64,000 bases of DNA. Origin: UBA6197 sp047638075 (lineage in GTDB: Bacteria; Pseudomonadota; Alphaproteobacteria; Rhodobacterales; Rhodobacteraceae). The notes under the pieces are model-generated. The model ran no database searches and had not been told where the DNA came from. It worked only from the letters and a program-made list of their open reading frames with translations. The stretch lies in contig NZ_JBLJBV010000018.1 of the NCBI RefSeq assembly GCF_047638075.1, positions 1-64,000 on the forward strand, read 5' to 3'. Numbering within the stretch: position 1 is the stretch's first letter; every line of letters begins with the position of its first letter. This document shows positions 42,395 through 50,848 of this stretch, in pieces. The position numbers and the translations under genes were made by a program.

Positions 42395-42446
42395 CGCATT
42401 CCCCTTTTTGATTTGATCTTATCTTAGGGAGAAACCTCTCGCAGTA

Positions 42447-42476
42447 TGTGCTGATTCTGTCATATATTGTGCTGAT
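42447..42476. promoter_or_regulatory. TGTGCTGAT direct repeats with 21-base period at the cdhR start
   Basis: TGTGCTGAT occurs at 42447-42455 and again at 42468-42476, exactly 21 bases apart, two helical turns. This is the classic layout for an AraC-family dimer. The second copy overlaps the preferred ATG (42475) of the regulator. The region lies about 50-80 bases upstream of the divergent BKACE start, suited to activation of that operon and autorepression. Confidence 0.55.
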
Positions 42477-43440
42477 GTCGCCAATATTACCACTGAATAT
42501 CACCTTTTTGCTGTTCGACGGGTTTTCGAACATGGTGCTGGCCAGCGCGATAGAGCCGCTGCGCGCGGCGCGCGACCTGTCAGGAAAGCGGCTGTTTTCA
42601 TGGCAGGTGGCGTCACTGACAGGGGGGCCGGCGATCTCGTCTTCGCGATTGGCGGTGGGGGTGGATATTGCCGCAGACCGTATCGGCGCGACCGATGCGC
42701 TGGTGCTGGTGGCGGGCTACCGTGTGCGCGACCATTTGCAGCGCGACACCCTGACCCTGATCCGCCGCAAGGCACGCGGCGTGCCGATCATCGGGGCGCT
42801 GGATACCGGGGCGTGGCTGTTGGCGGCGGCGGGGCTGTTGCATGGCCGCAGGGCAACGATCCACTGGCTGGAACTGGACGCCTTTGCCGAAGCCTTTGTG
42901 GATCTGAAACCAGTTGCCGCCCCCTATGTCACCGACGGCAATATCATCACCTGTGGCGGGGCGCAGGGGGTGCTGGCCTGGGTGCTGGACCTGATCGGGC
43001 AGCGCGCCGACGCGGCGTTGCGGTTTGACGTGGCCAATATGTTCCAGCACCAGACCGACCCCGCCGCGCCGACCCCGGACCGCCCCGTAGGCCGCACGGC
43101 CAACCGCATTCTGCCCGCGCCCCTGCAACGCGCGATCCTGCACATGCGCCAAAGCGCCGATGCGCCGCTGCCGCTGCCGCAGATTGCCGAACAGGCGGCG
43201 GTATCGCTGCGCACGCTGGACCGGCTGTTTACGACGACGCTGGGCATGTCGGCGGGCCGCTATTACCGCAGCATCCGCCTGTCACACGCCCGCGCCCTGG
43301 CGATGGAGACGCAATTGACCCTTGCCGAAATAGCGGCCCGCACCGGCTTTCAGTCGGCGCAGACACTGGCGCGGTCTTATCGGCAGCAGTTCCGCCAGAC
43401 CATCGGGCAAACCCGGCGACCCTTGGCCGCCGGTCACTGA
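42475..43440 (+). CDS. cdhR: GATase1-like AraC-family regulator, CdhR type
   Basis: 321 aa. The N-terminal half is a GATase1-like domain (ITFLLFDGFSNMVLASAIEPLRAA, typical GlxA/CdhR start) with the nucleophile elbow Cys replaced (GALDTGAWLLA), so it is not an amidotransferase. The C-terminal half has two AraC helix-turn-helix motifs (LPQIAEQAAVSLRTLDRLF; LTLAEIAARTGFQSAQTLARSYR). Divergent from the carnitine operon, like CdhR in Pseudomonas. Start at ATG 42475 fits family N-termini; GTG 42448 would add nine residues. Confidence 0.87.
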   Translation: MSPILPLNITFLLFDGFSNMVLASAIEPLRAARDLSGKRLFSWQVASLTGGPAISSSRLAVGVDIAADRIGATDALVLVAGYRVRDHLQRDTLTLIRRKARGVPIIGALDTGAWLLAAAGLLHGRRATIHWLELDAFAEAFVDLKPVAAPYVTDGNIITCGGAQGVLAWVLDLIGQRADAALRFDVANMFQHQTDPAAPTPDRPVGRTANRILPAPLQRAILHMRQSADAPLPLPQIAEQAAVSLRTLDRLFTTTLGMSAGRYYRSIRLSHARALAMETQLTLAEIAARTGFQSAQTLARSYRQQFRQTIGQTRRPLAAGH

Positions 43441-43443
43441 CCC

Positions 43444-44823
43444 CTAGCGCCGGGGCAAAGCCTTGGCGACAGCCTTGACGGTGGCGGCCACCACGGTATC
43501 GGCCTCGGACGGGGTCATGCACAGGGGCGGGGCAAAGCCCAGAATATCGCCCTGCGGCATCGCCCGGCCAATCACGCCACATTCCAGCAAGGCGGCTGAA
43601 ACTGCCGGTCCAATCTTGCGCGCGGGGTCGAAAAAGCGGCGATCGTCCTTGTCTTCGACAAATTCGACCGCGGCCACCAGCCCCTCGCCACGCACTTCGC
43701 CAACATTGGGGTGATCCGTCAGCGCATCGGCCAGGGATTTGCGGAAATAGGCCCCCGTTTCGGCGGCGTTTGCGACCAGCCCCAATTCGTCGATCAGCTT
43801 CAGGTTGGCAACCCCGGCCGCGGCGCAGATCGGATGGGCGGAATAGGTCCAGCCATGGCCAATCGGCCCCAACTGATCAGACCCCTGCACCAGAACCTGC
43901 CACATCCGGTCGCTGACAATCGACCCTGACAAAGGCGCATAGGCCGAGGTCAGCCCCTTGGCGATGGTAATCAGGTCCGGCTCCATCCCGTAGTGATCAG
44001 ACCCGAACATGGTGCCCAGACGGCCAAACCCGGTGACCACCTCATCGGCCACCAAAAGGATGTCATACTTTTTCAGCACCGCCTGAATGGCCGCCCAATA
44101 GCCCGCTGGTGGCGGCACAATACCGCCGGTGCCAAGGATCGGCTCACCGATAAAGGCCGCGACCGTATCGGGCCCCTCGGCCAGAATCATCTCCTCCAGC
44201 ATGGCGGCGCAATGGGCGCTGAACTGTTCTTCGCTCATGCTGCGATCTTCGCGGTGGAAATAATAGGGCGCCTCGGTATGCAAGACCCCCGCACGCGGCA
44301 GATCGAACGCGTTGTGAAACGCGTGCAACCCCGTCAGGCTGCCCGTCATCACGCCCGAGCCATGATACCCACGCCACCGGCTGATGATCTTTTTCTTTTC
44401 CGGGCGGTTCAGGATGTTGTTGTAATACCAGATCAGCTTGATGTTGGTTTCATTCGCATCCGACCCTGAAAGGCCGAAATAGACCCGGCTCATGTTCTTG
44501 GGCGCACGTTCGATGATCATCCGGGCAAGGGTGATGCTGGCTTCGGTACCGTGGCCGACATAGGCGTGATAATAGGCCAGTTCGCGGGCCTGTTCGGCAA
44601 TCGCGTCTGCAATTTCCGTGCGCCCATAACCGACGTTGACGCAGTAAAGCCCGGCAAAGGCATCAAGGCTGCGCTTGCCGGTGCTGTCAGTGATGTAAAC
44701 GCCCTCACCGCCAGAAATCACCCGGCGGGGCAAATCGCCGCGCGCATGGGCCCCCATATGCGTCGAGGGGTGAAAGAAATGGTCCCGGTCCCAGGCGTTC
44801 AGATCATTATCGCGGTCAAGCAT
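43444..44823 (-). CDS. doeD: class III aminotransferase, DoeD-type (L-2,4-diaminobutyrate transaminase)
   Basis: 459 aa fold-type I PLP enzyme of the omega-aminotransferase group. It has GSDANETNIKLIWYYNNILN, ADEVVTGFGRLG with the PLP Asp, and the Schiff-base Lys in TIAKGLTSAYAPL. It lies 19 bases after doeC and on the same strand as an AsnC/Lrp gene, all next to the ectoine cluster. In other Roseobacters the atf-ssd-asnC trio completes ectoine catabolism; this enzyme would turn diaminobutyrate into aspartate semialdehyde. GABA or putrescine transamination is the sequence-only alternative. Confidence 0.84.
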   Translation of the reverse strand: MLDRDNDLNAWDRDHFFHPSTHMGAHARGDLPRRVISGGEGVYITDSTGKRSLDAFAGLYCVNVGYGRTEIADAIAEQARELAYYHAYVGHGTEASITLARMIIERAPKNMSRVYFGLSGSDANETNIKLIWYYNNILNRPEKKKIISRWRGYHGSGVMTGSLTGLHAFHNAFDLPRAGVLHTEAPYYFHREDRSMSEEQFSAHCAAMLEEMILAEGPDTVAAFIGEPILGTGGIVPPPAGYWAAIQAVLKKYDILLVADEVVTGFGRLGTMFGSDHYGMEPDLITIAKGLTSAYAPLSGSIVSDRMWQVLVQGSDQLGPIGHGWTYSAHPICAAAGVANLKLIDELGLVANAAETGAYFRKSLADALTDHPNVGEVRGEGLVAAVEFVEDKDDRRFFDPARKIGPAVSAALLECGVIGRAMPQGDILGFAPPLCMTPSEADTVVAATVKAVAKALPRR

Positions 44824-44842
44824 GGTTTGTCCTTTCGTGGCC

Positions 44843-46339
44843 TTACGCGGCCGTATCAATGCAAAGATATTTCAGTTCGGTAAAAGCCTCTAACCCGTGG
44901 CGCGACCCTTCGCGGCCAAGGCCCGATTGTTTCCAGCCGCCAAAAGGCACGGGGCCACCGGTGAGTTTCACCCGGTTCACCGCGACCATGCCAAATTCCA
45001 GCGCGCGCGAAAGACGCATCTGCCGCGCCCCGTCGCGGGTGACAACATAGGCAACCAGCCCGTATTGGGTGGCATTGGCGCGGGCTATCGCCTCGGCCTC
45101 GTCCTCAAAGGGCATCAGCGCCGCAACCGGGCCAAAGGTTTCTTCGCGCGCGATCAGCGCATCTGCGGGCACATCGGCCAACAACGTGGGCAGATAGGCC
45201 AGCGGCAGATCCGGATGCACCCCGCCCCCGGTCACCAGACGTGCGCCCCTGGCCTGCGCATCTTTGACCTGGGCGGCGACCTTTTCCACGGCGCGGGCGT
45301 GCATCAGGGGGCCAATATCGGTTTGCGCATCAATGCCGGGGCCCACCCTAAGGGCTGCAATCCGCGCCGCGAACGCCTTGGTAAAGCGGGCCAGCAAGGG
45401 GCGCTGCACATAGATGCGGTTCGCGGCAAGACAGTCTTGCCCAGAGGTGGCGAATTTCGCGTCCATCGCGATATCTACAGCGCGGTCAAGGTCAGCGTCG
45501 GCAAAGATGATCAACGGCGCATGGCCGCCCAGCTCCATCACCAGCCGTTTCATTGACGGCGCGCATTGCGCGGCAATCATACGGCCAATTTCGGTTGAGC
45601 CGGTAAAGGACATCGCGCGCAGCCGGTCATCGGCGCACATCTGCCCCACGATTGCCGCCGCATCTCCCGGCACCACGTTGAACACCCCCGCAGGCACCCC
45701 GGCGCGTTCCGCCAGCTCTGCCAGCGCCAGCGCCGATAGCGGCGTCTCGGACGAGGGGTGGACCACCGCGGTGCAACCCGCAGCCAGCGCCGCCGCCACC
45801 TTGCGGGTGATCATCGCCGCCGGAAAATTCCACGGCGTCACCACCCCCACCGGGCCAAGCGCCTCGCGCCGCACAAACATTTCGGCACCCGGCAGATGGC
45901 TGGTAACGCCTTCCACGTTCATGCGCGGCGCCTCGCCCGCGAACCACTCAAGAAAGGATGCGGCATAGTCGATTTCACCCCGGCTTTCGGCCAGCGGTTT
46001 ACCCTGCTCAAGCGTCATCAACAGTGCCAGATCCTCGCGCGCCTCCAGCATCAGCGCCCCCCAGCGGCGCAAAATTCCCGCGCGGTCCTGCGGCAGGCGG
46101 TCGCGCCACGCCGCAAAGCTGGCGGCAGCGGCTGTAATCGCGCTGTCGGTCTCAGCCGGGCCAAGCGCCGCAACCCGGGCCAGCAGCGCCCCGCTGGCGG
46201 GATCTGTCACCTCAAAGTCGGCCACATCGCTGGCCGCAGTCCAGCGACCATTCACATAGCCAAGACCCCGCAGCAGGCTGCGGTCGCCCAGGCGGGCAAG
46301 GGCCGGATGCGGCGGGGGATGCGGGATACGGGCATTCAT
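44843..46339 (-). CDS. doeC: aldehyde dehydrogenase, DoeC-type (aspartate-semialdehyde/succinate-semialdehyde dehydrogenase)
   Basis: 498 aa NAD(P) aldehyde dehydrogenase. PWNFPAAMITRKVAAALAAG and FTGSTEIGR are the cofactor loops, with catalytic Glu in MELGGHAPLI and catalytic Cys in TSGQDCLAANR. It looks like GabD/Ssd by sequence. In ectoine clusters this gene oxidises aspartate semialdehyde to aspartate, the final step. A CGGAG ribosome site stands before the start. It follows asnC after 120 bases that contain a terminator-like hairpin. Confidence 0.86.
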   Translation of the reverse strand: MNARIPHPPPHPALARLGDRSLLRGLGYVNGRWTAASDVADFEVTDPASGALLARVAALGPAETDSAITAAAASFAAWRDRLPQDRAGILRRWGALMLEAREDLALLMTLEQGKPLAESRGEIDYAASFLEWFAGEAPRMNVEGVTSHLPGAEMFVRREALGPVGVVTPWNFPAAMITRKVAAALAAGCTAVVHPSSETPLSALALAELAERAGVPAGVFNVVPGDAAAIVGQMCADDRLRAMSFTGSTEIGRMIAAQCAPSMKRLVMELGGHAPLIIFADADLDRAVDIAMDAKFATSGQDCLAANRIYVQRPLLARFTKAFAARIAALRVGPGIDAQTDIGPLMHARAVEKVAAQVKDAQARGARLVTGGGVHPDLPLAYLPTLLADVPADALIAREETFGPVAALMPFEDEAEAIARANATQYGLVAYVVTRDGARQMRLSRALEFGMVAVNRVKLTGGPVPFGGWKQSGLGREGSRHGLEAFTELKYLCIDTAA

Positions 46340-46387
46340 GCGGGATACTCCGAAAGGATTTCACCCATGATGCACCCCCCGGACAGG

Positions 46388-46412
46388 AAAAGGGGGCCAT
46401 ATTTGACCCCCC
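46388..46412 (-). terminator. terminator-like hairpin between asnC and doeC
   Basis: Read on the minus strand, GGGGGG, a 10-base loop, CCCCC and then TTTT occur in sequence (46412 down to 46388). This is the best intrinsic-terminator shape I see in the window. It lies in the 120-base gap after asnC, so it may lower readthrough into doeC-doeD. Confidence 0.5.
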
Positions 46413-46459
46413 GCACAACCGAAATTACCTGTCAGACCCGCCTTCGGCAGAGAGACTCT

Positions 46460-46936
46460 CTAGCGGGGTGCCATCAGCGCAATCGGCACCGCCCCGTCAT
46501 CCTTGACCACGCGGGTGACGATATAGGTGAAATACCGGTCGATTCCGATATCCTCGGACAGCATTTGGTCAACCAGCCGCTGATAGGCGTCAATGTCACG
46601 CGTCATCACCTTGACAAAGTAGTCAACACCGCCGCCCACCGACCAACAGGCGGTGATTTCGGGCCGGGCGGCTACTGCGCGCTCGAACCGCTCAAAATCA
46701 GCCTGACGGTGATTGGCCAGCGTTATCTCCATGATCACGGTCGTCACCGGGGCCACACGGCGCGGGGCAAGACGCGCGTGATAGCCCTCGATCAGGCCCG
46801 CGGTTTCCAGTTTGCGCAGCCGCAGCCAGCACGGCGTAGGCGACAGGCCCGCCACTTCGGCCAGCTTCAGCTTTGTGATCCGGCCATCCCGCTGGACGGC
46901 CTCCAGGATGCGCAGGTCAATGGCGTCGAGTCGCAT
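46460..46936 (-). CDS. asnC: Lrp/AsnC-family regulator of the ectoine cluster
   Basis: 158 aa. The N-terminal winged helix (LDAIDLRILEAVQRDGRITKLKLAEVAGLSPTPCWLRLRKLE) is followed by a RAM effector domain with SVGGGVDYFVKVMTRDIDAY. ATG 46936 is chosen because it opens directly into the DNA-binding domain. It is divergent from enuR across 62 bases and heads the asnC-doeC-doeD set, as asnC (doeX) does in other ectoine degraders, where it activates catabolic genes together with EnuR. Confidence 0.88.
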   Translation of the reverse strand: MRLDAIDLRILEAVQRDGRITKLKLAEVAGLSPTPCWLRLRKLETAGLIEGYHARLAPRRVAPVTTVIMEITLANHRQADFERFERAVAARPEITACWSVGGGVDYFVKVMTRDIDAYQRLVDQMLSEDIGIDRYFTYIVTRVVKDDGAVPIALMAPR

Positions 46937-46968
46937 GTTGGGTATCCATAAAAACAAATCAGTTGCAG

Positions 46969-46986
46969 ATTGACCTGATATTGACC
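46969..46986. promoter_or_regulatory. ATTGACC direct repeats between asnC and enuR
   Basis: ATTGACC occurs at 46969-46975 and 46980-46986, an 11-base period, one helical turn apart, 13 bases before the enuR ATG. MocR proteins typically bind short direct repeats, so this looks like an EnuR autoregulatory site that could also control asnC. Related ATTGNCATGAT boxes lie upstream of ehuA. Confidence 0.5.
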
Positions 46987-46998
46987 AGATTTGCAATC

Positions 46999-48384
46999 AT
47001 GACAAATTGGAATCCCGATCCCGCCCTTTTGCACCGCCCCGCCTATATGTCGCTGGCCGAACAATTCGCGCGGGCCATCGAATCAGGGGCGCTACCCGCC
47101 GCTGCGCGCTTGACGCCGCACCGCAAGCTGGCCAACGATCTGGGCCTATCCGTGCAGACCGTCAGCCGCGCTTATGAGGAATTAAGCCGCCGGGGCCTTA
47201 TCGCGGGTGAAATCGGGCGCGGATCATTCGTGTTGGGACCAGGGGCCGAGGCGCGTCAGCCCTATCTGCCCGAACGCCCCGGCGAGGTCATTGATCTGTC
47301 GATCCTCAAGCCCGTGGTCGAGGAAATGCACCTGAATCGCATGCGACAGGGCTTTGCCTGGCTGGCTGAAAATATCACGGCCAGCTCGGCCCTGTCGTTC
47401 CGGCCAAACATGGTCATGCCCCGTCACCGTAAGGTGGCAGCAGATTGGTTGGCGCGCCAGGGCGTGGCCGCCGACCCGGCCAGCATTTCCATCACCAACG
47501 GCGCCACCCCTGCCATCACCGCGGCCCTGATGAGCGTCGCCCCCTCTGGCGCGGGTATCGCCGCAGAGGCGTTGACCCATCACTCGATCATGCCGCTTTG
47601 CAGCTATCTGGGGCTGCATCTGGAAGGCATCGCGATGGACGCCGACGGAATGCGCCCTGACGCGCTGGACGAGGCGGCGCGCAAGGGGGCAATCCGGTCG
47701 GTTTACTTGCAACCCAACGTTATCAACCCTTTAGCGAATCTTATGGGGACAGATCGACGCCGTGAACTGATCGAGATCGCCCGGCGGCATGACCTGACGA
47801 TCATCGAAAATGACATTTTGAACGTGATGATCGCTGACCGTCCGCCGGCCTTTGCCGCCCTTGCCCCCGAACGGGTCTTGCATATTTGCGGCTTTACCAA
47901 AATCACCCTGCCGGGGTTGCGGCTGGCCTATCTGACGGCGCCGCCGCGTCTGGCAACAACTGTCGCAAACCGGCATCTGGTCGCCAACTGGATGGCCACC
48001 CCGCCGATGGTGGACCTGCTCAGCCATTGGATCACGGATGGCACCGTGGCCACGCTGGCTGCGTGGCAACGTGCGGCGCTGGCACAACGCCACACGGTCG
48101 CCCGTCAGGTTTTGGGCGATGCAATGCCCACCTGCCACCCGCATAGCCTGCACCTGTGGCTACCCCTGCCCCCCCGCTGGACCGAAGAAAGTTTTGTGGC
48201 CCAAGCCCGGTTGCAAGGCGTCGCCATAGCTTCGGGCGGGTCGTTCCGGTCAACCGAGAAAGGGCGCCGCGACGCAATCCGAATCTCGCTCGGGTCTGCC
48301 CGAGAAGAGGAAATGCGGCGCGGGCTGGGGATTGTGTCGGCGTTGCTGGCGGATGAACCAGAGGTGCTGTTGACGCCCATCTGA
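46999..48384 (+). CDS. enuR: MocR/PdxR-type regulator EnuR
   Basis: 461 aa. Residues 1-78 are a GntR winged helix (HRKLANDLGLSVQTVSRAYEELSRRGLIAGEIGRGSFV). Residues about 95-455 are an aminotransferase-like fold with the PLP Lys in CGFTKITLPGLRLAY (Lys301, close to the reported Lys302 of Ruegeria EnuR). In that family PLP on this Lys senses N-alpha-acetyl-diaminobutyrate and diaminobutyrate, relieving repression of ectoine genes. Start at ATG 46999. It faces asnC and precedes ehuA on the same strand. Confidence 0.9.
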   Translation: MTNWNPDPALLHRPAYMSLAEQFARAIESGALPAAARLTPHRKLANDLGLSVQTVSRAYEELSRRGLIAGEIGRGSFVLGPGAEARQPYLPERPGEVIDLSILKPVVEEMHLNRMRQGFAWLAENITASSALSFRPNMVMPRHRKVAADWLARQGVAADPASISITNGATPAITAALMSVAPSGAGIAAEALTHHSIMPLCSYLGLHLEGIAMDADGMRPDALDEAARKGAIRSVYLQPNVINPLANLMGTDRRRELIEIARRHDLTIIENDILNVMIADRPPAFAALAPERVLHICGFTKITLPGLRLAYLTAPPRLATTVANRHLVANWMATPPMVDLLSHWITDGTVATLAAWQRAALAQRHTVARQVLGDAMPTCHPHSLHLWLPLPPRWTEESFVAQARLQGVAIASGGSFRSTEKGRRDAIRISLGSAREEEMRRGLGIVSALLADEPEVLLTPI

Positions 48385-48413
48385 CCCGCCAGGGTTGCGG
48401 GCAGGGAATTATT

Positions 48414-48462
48414 ATTGTCATGATACGATTTATAAATTGACATGATTTTATATCACGACAAT
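48414..48462. promoter_or_regulatory. repeated ATTGNCATGAT boxes and TTGACA in the ehuA promoter
   Basis: ATTGTCATGATA (48414-48425), ATTGACATGAT (48436-48446, 22 bases on) and the inverted copy TATCACGACAAT (48451-48462, matching the first box at 11 of 12 positions) crowd a 49-base AT-rich stretch. The middle box contains a consensus -35, TTGACA (48437-48442). This is a good candidate EnuR-controlled promoter for ehuABCD-eutABC-doeAB. Confidence 0.6.
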
Positions 48463-48494
48463 GCTGCAACAAACCTGACCTGGGAGAGCCAGTT

Positions 48495-49280
48495 TTGACG
48501 ACGCCAATCATTCGTGTTGACCGCCTTGATAAATCTTTCGGGAAACTGAAGGTGTTAGACGGCCTTTCCTTTGAGGTTATGCCCGGTGAAAAGCTGGCCC
48601 TGATCGGGCCTTCGGGGTCAGGCAAAACCACGATCCTGCGGATCTTGATGACGCTGGAAACCATTTCCGGTGGCCATATAGAGGTGTGTGGCGAACAGCT
48701 TTACCACATGCAAAAGAATGGTCAGGAAATACCCGCAGATGAGGCGCATCTGCACCATATGCGCAATTACATCGGGATGGTGTTTCAGCACTTCAACCTG
48801 TTTCCCCATAAATCGGTGCTCGACAATGTCACCCTTGCGCCGATCCTGACCAAGGGCGTGCCGCGCGCCAAGGCCGAAGCTCACGCGATGGAACTGCTGG
48901 AAATGGTCGGCCTGGCCGACAAGGCCCGCGCCATGCCCAGCCAGCTTTCCGGGGGGCAAAAACAGCGCGTCGCCATTGCCCGCGCCCTGGCCTTGCAACC
49001 GCGCATCATGCTGTTTGACGAAGTGACCTCGGCGCTTGACCCTGAACTGGTCGAAGAGGTGCTTTCGGTGATGAAACAGCTGGCGGTGGAAACCGACATG
49101 ACCATGCTTCTTGTCACCCACGAAATGGGCTTTGCCCATGAATTCGCTGATCGCGTCCTGTTCTTTGACCGGGGCCAGATCATCGAGCAGGGCCCGCCCG
49201 AACAAATATTCACCAACCCGACGCAAGAACGAACCCAAGCATTCCTGCGCAAGATCATTGCAGCAGGGCACCGCGTCTGA
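48495..49280 (+). CDS. ehuA: ectoine/hydroxyectoine ABC transporter ATP-binding protein EhuA
   Basis: 261 aa polar amino-acid-type ATPase. It has Walker A GPSGSGKTT, the Q-loop VFQHFNLFPHKSVLDN, signature LSGGQKQRVAIARAL, Walker B IMLFDEVTSALDPEL and the switch His in LVTHEMGFAHE. The inserted segment LYHMQKNGQEIPADEAHLHHM near residue 75 is a feature of EhuA proteins. The start is TTG 48495 with GGGAG at 48482-48486. First gene of the ectoine uptake and catabolic operon. Confidence 0.9.
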   Translation: MTTPIIRVDRLDKSFGKLKVLDGLSFEVMPGEKLALIGPSGSGKTTILRILMTLETISGGHIEVCGEQLYHMQKNGQEIPADEAHLHHMRNYIGMVFQHFNLFPHKSVLDNVTLAPILTKGVPRAKAEAHAMELLEMVGLADKARAMPSQLSGGQKQRVAIARALALQPRIMLFDEVTSALDPELVEEVLSVMKQLAVETDMTMLLVTHEMGFAHEFADRVLFFDRGQIIEQGPPEQIFTNPTQERTQAFLRKIIAAGHRV

Positions 49281-49307
49281 CCCCAACCGACAGAGAGGAC
49301 GAACCCG

Positions 49308-50126
49308 ATGAAAAAGACCCTTCTAGCCGTGGCTTTGCTGGCCGCACCGCTGCCCGCCTTTGCTGACAGACTGGATGATCTGAGAGAGCAGGGCTTTGCC
49401 CGCATCGCCATCGCAAACGAGCCCCCCTTTACCGCCGTTGCCGCCGATGGCACCGTTTCAGGCGCCGCCCCCGATGTCGCAAGAGAGATTTTCAAACGTC
49501 TTGGCGTGCCCGAGGTCGTGGCCTCCATTTCGGAATATGGCGCAATGATTCCGGGGCTTCAGGCACACCGCCATGATGTCATCACCGCGGGCCTGTTCAT
49601 GAAGCCAGAGCGTTGCAAGGCCGTTGCCTATTCTGAACCCGTGCTCTGCGATGCAGAGGCCCTTTTGCTGCCCAAAGGCAACCCCAAAGGCTTCAAATCC
49701 TACGAAGACATTGCCGCAGACCCAACCGCCAAGGTCGGGGCGCCAGGCGGGGGCACCGAAGAGAAACTGGCCCTGAACGCCGGGGTTCCGCGTGACCGGG
49801 TGATTGTGGTGCCCGATGGGCAATCGGGGGTCAAGATGCTGCAAGACGGTCGTCTTGATGCATATTCGCTGCCCGTTTTGTCAATTTCGGATCTGATGGC
49901 AAAGGCCGACGACCCGAACCTTGAAATGTTTGCCCCGGTTGTCGGTGCCCCGGTTTATTGCGACGGCGCCGCGTTCAACAAAAACGACACCGCGCTGCGC
50001 GATGCCTTTGATGTGGAACTGGCCAAGATGAAAGAGTCCGGCGATTTCGCCGCCATCATCGAGCCGTACGGCTTTTCTGCCGCGGCTGCCATCTCGACCA
50101 GCCGCGCGGAACAGTGCGGCGAATGA
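49308..50126 (+). CDS. ehuB: ectoine/hydroxyectoine-binding protein EhuB
   Basis: 272 aa. The signal peptide MKKTLLAVALLAAPLPAFA is followed by a family 3 solute-binding fold (IAIANEPPFTAVAADGTVSGAAPDVAREI). YGAMIPGLQAHRHDVITAGLFM and GAPGGGTEEKLA are in the places where EhuB contacts ectoine. It binds ectoine and 5-hydroxyectoine in the periplasm. GAGAGG precedes the ATG, and the gene is 27 bases after ehuA. Confidence 0.9.
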   Translation: MKKTLLAVALLAAPLPAFADRLDDLREQGFARIAIANEPPFTAVAADGTVSGAAPDVAREIFKRLGVPEVVASISEYGAMIPGLQAHRHDVITAGLFMKPERCKAVAYSEPVLCDAEALLLPKGNPKGFKSYEDIAADPTAKVGAPGGGTEEKLALNAGVPRDRVIVVPDGQSGVKMLQDGRLDAYSLPVLSISDLMAKADDPNLEMFAPVVGAPVYCDGAAFNKNDTALRDAFDVELAKMKESGDFAAIIEPYGFSAAAAISTSRAEQCGE

Positions 50127-50188
50127 TCTGACCTGTGGGCGGCACACACCGGGTGCCGCCCCCGATTTTCCAACAAGGGCAAAACCTG

Positions 50189-50845
50189 ATGGTCGACTGG
50201 TTCGGATATTTGACCCTGATCTTTCAGGGGGCGCTGGTAACGGTCAAGCTGACGGCAATGGGCTCGGCCCTGGCGCTGGTGGTGGCTTTTACGGCGGGTC
50301 TGGGGCGGGTCGCGCCCTATTGGCCGCTGCGGTGGCTGGCCACCATCTATATCGAGTTTTTCCGCGGCACCTCGATCTTTGTGCAGCTGTTCTGGGTGTA
50401 TTTCGTGCTGCCCTTTGCGGGTGTCACCCTGACACCGTTGCAGGCGGGGGTGATGGCGCTGGGGCTGAACGTGGGGGCCTACGGCGCCGAGGTGGTGCGC
50501 GGCGCGATCCTGTCTGTGCCCCGTGACCAGTATGAAGCCTGCATCGCGGTCAACCTGACCCGGTTTCAACGCATGCGCCACATCATCCTGCCGCAGGCCC
50601 TGCCGTTGATGATGCCCACCTTTGGCAACAACGTGATCGAGCTGTTGAAGGCCACCGCCATTGTCTCGCTGATTTCGCTATCGGATATGACCTTTCAGGC
50701 ACAGGTGGTGCGCGCGCAAACGGGCAGCACGCTGGTTCCGTTCGTAACAATTCTGGTGCTGTATTTCGCTATGGCGCTGCTGATTTCCGCCGGTATGCGC
50801 GCGCTGGAACGCCGCCTGACGCGCGGGCTGGATGGGGTGCGCTAA
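50189..50845 (+). CDS. ehuC: ectoine ABC transporter permease EhuC
   Basis: 218 aa, about five membrane helices, HisM/GlnP family. FFRGTSIFVQLFWVYFVLPF is the family helix-3 segment, and the EAA loop GAILSVPRDQYEACIAVNL lies in the last third. ATG 50189 is chosen; an upstream ATG at 50135 would add 18 residues without hydrophobic character. It pairs with EhuD. Confidence 0.88.
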   Translation: MVDWFGYLTLIFQGALVTVKLTAMGSALALVVAFTAGLGRVAPYWPLRWLATIYIEFFRGTSIFVQLFWVYFVLPFAGVTLTPLQAGVMALGLNVGAYGAEVVRGAILSVPRDQYEACIAVNLTRFQRMRHIILPQALPLMMPTFGNNVIELLKATAIVSLISLSDMTFQAQVVRAQTGSTLVPFVTILVLYFAMALLISAGMRALERRLTRGLDGVR

Positions 50846-50848
50846 AGC

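Noticed and set aside
43444..46339. Reading doeD-doeC as a GABA aminotransferase/succinate-semialdehyde dehydrogenase (gabT-gabD) pair
   Set aside because: Sequence alone allows it, but the AsnC gene, EnuR and the complete ectoine block beside them make the diaminobutyrate-to-aspartate role more likely. Activity on GABA is not excluded.
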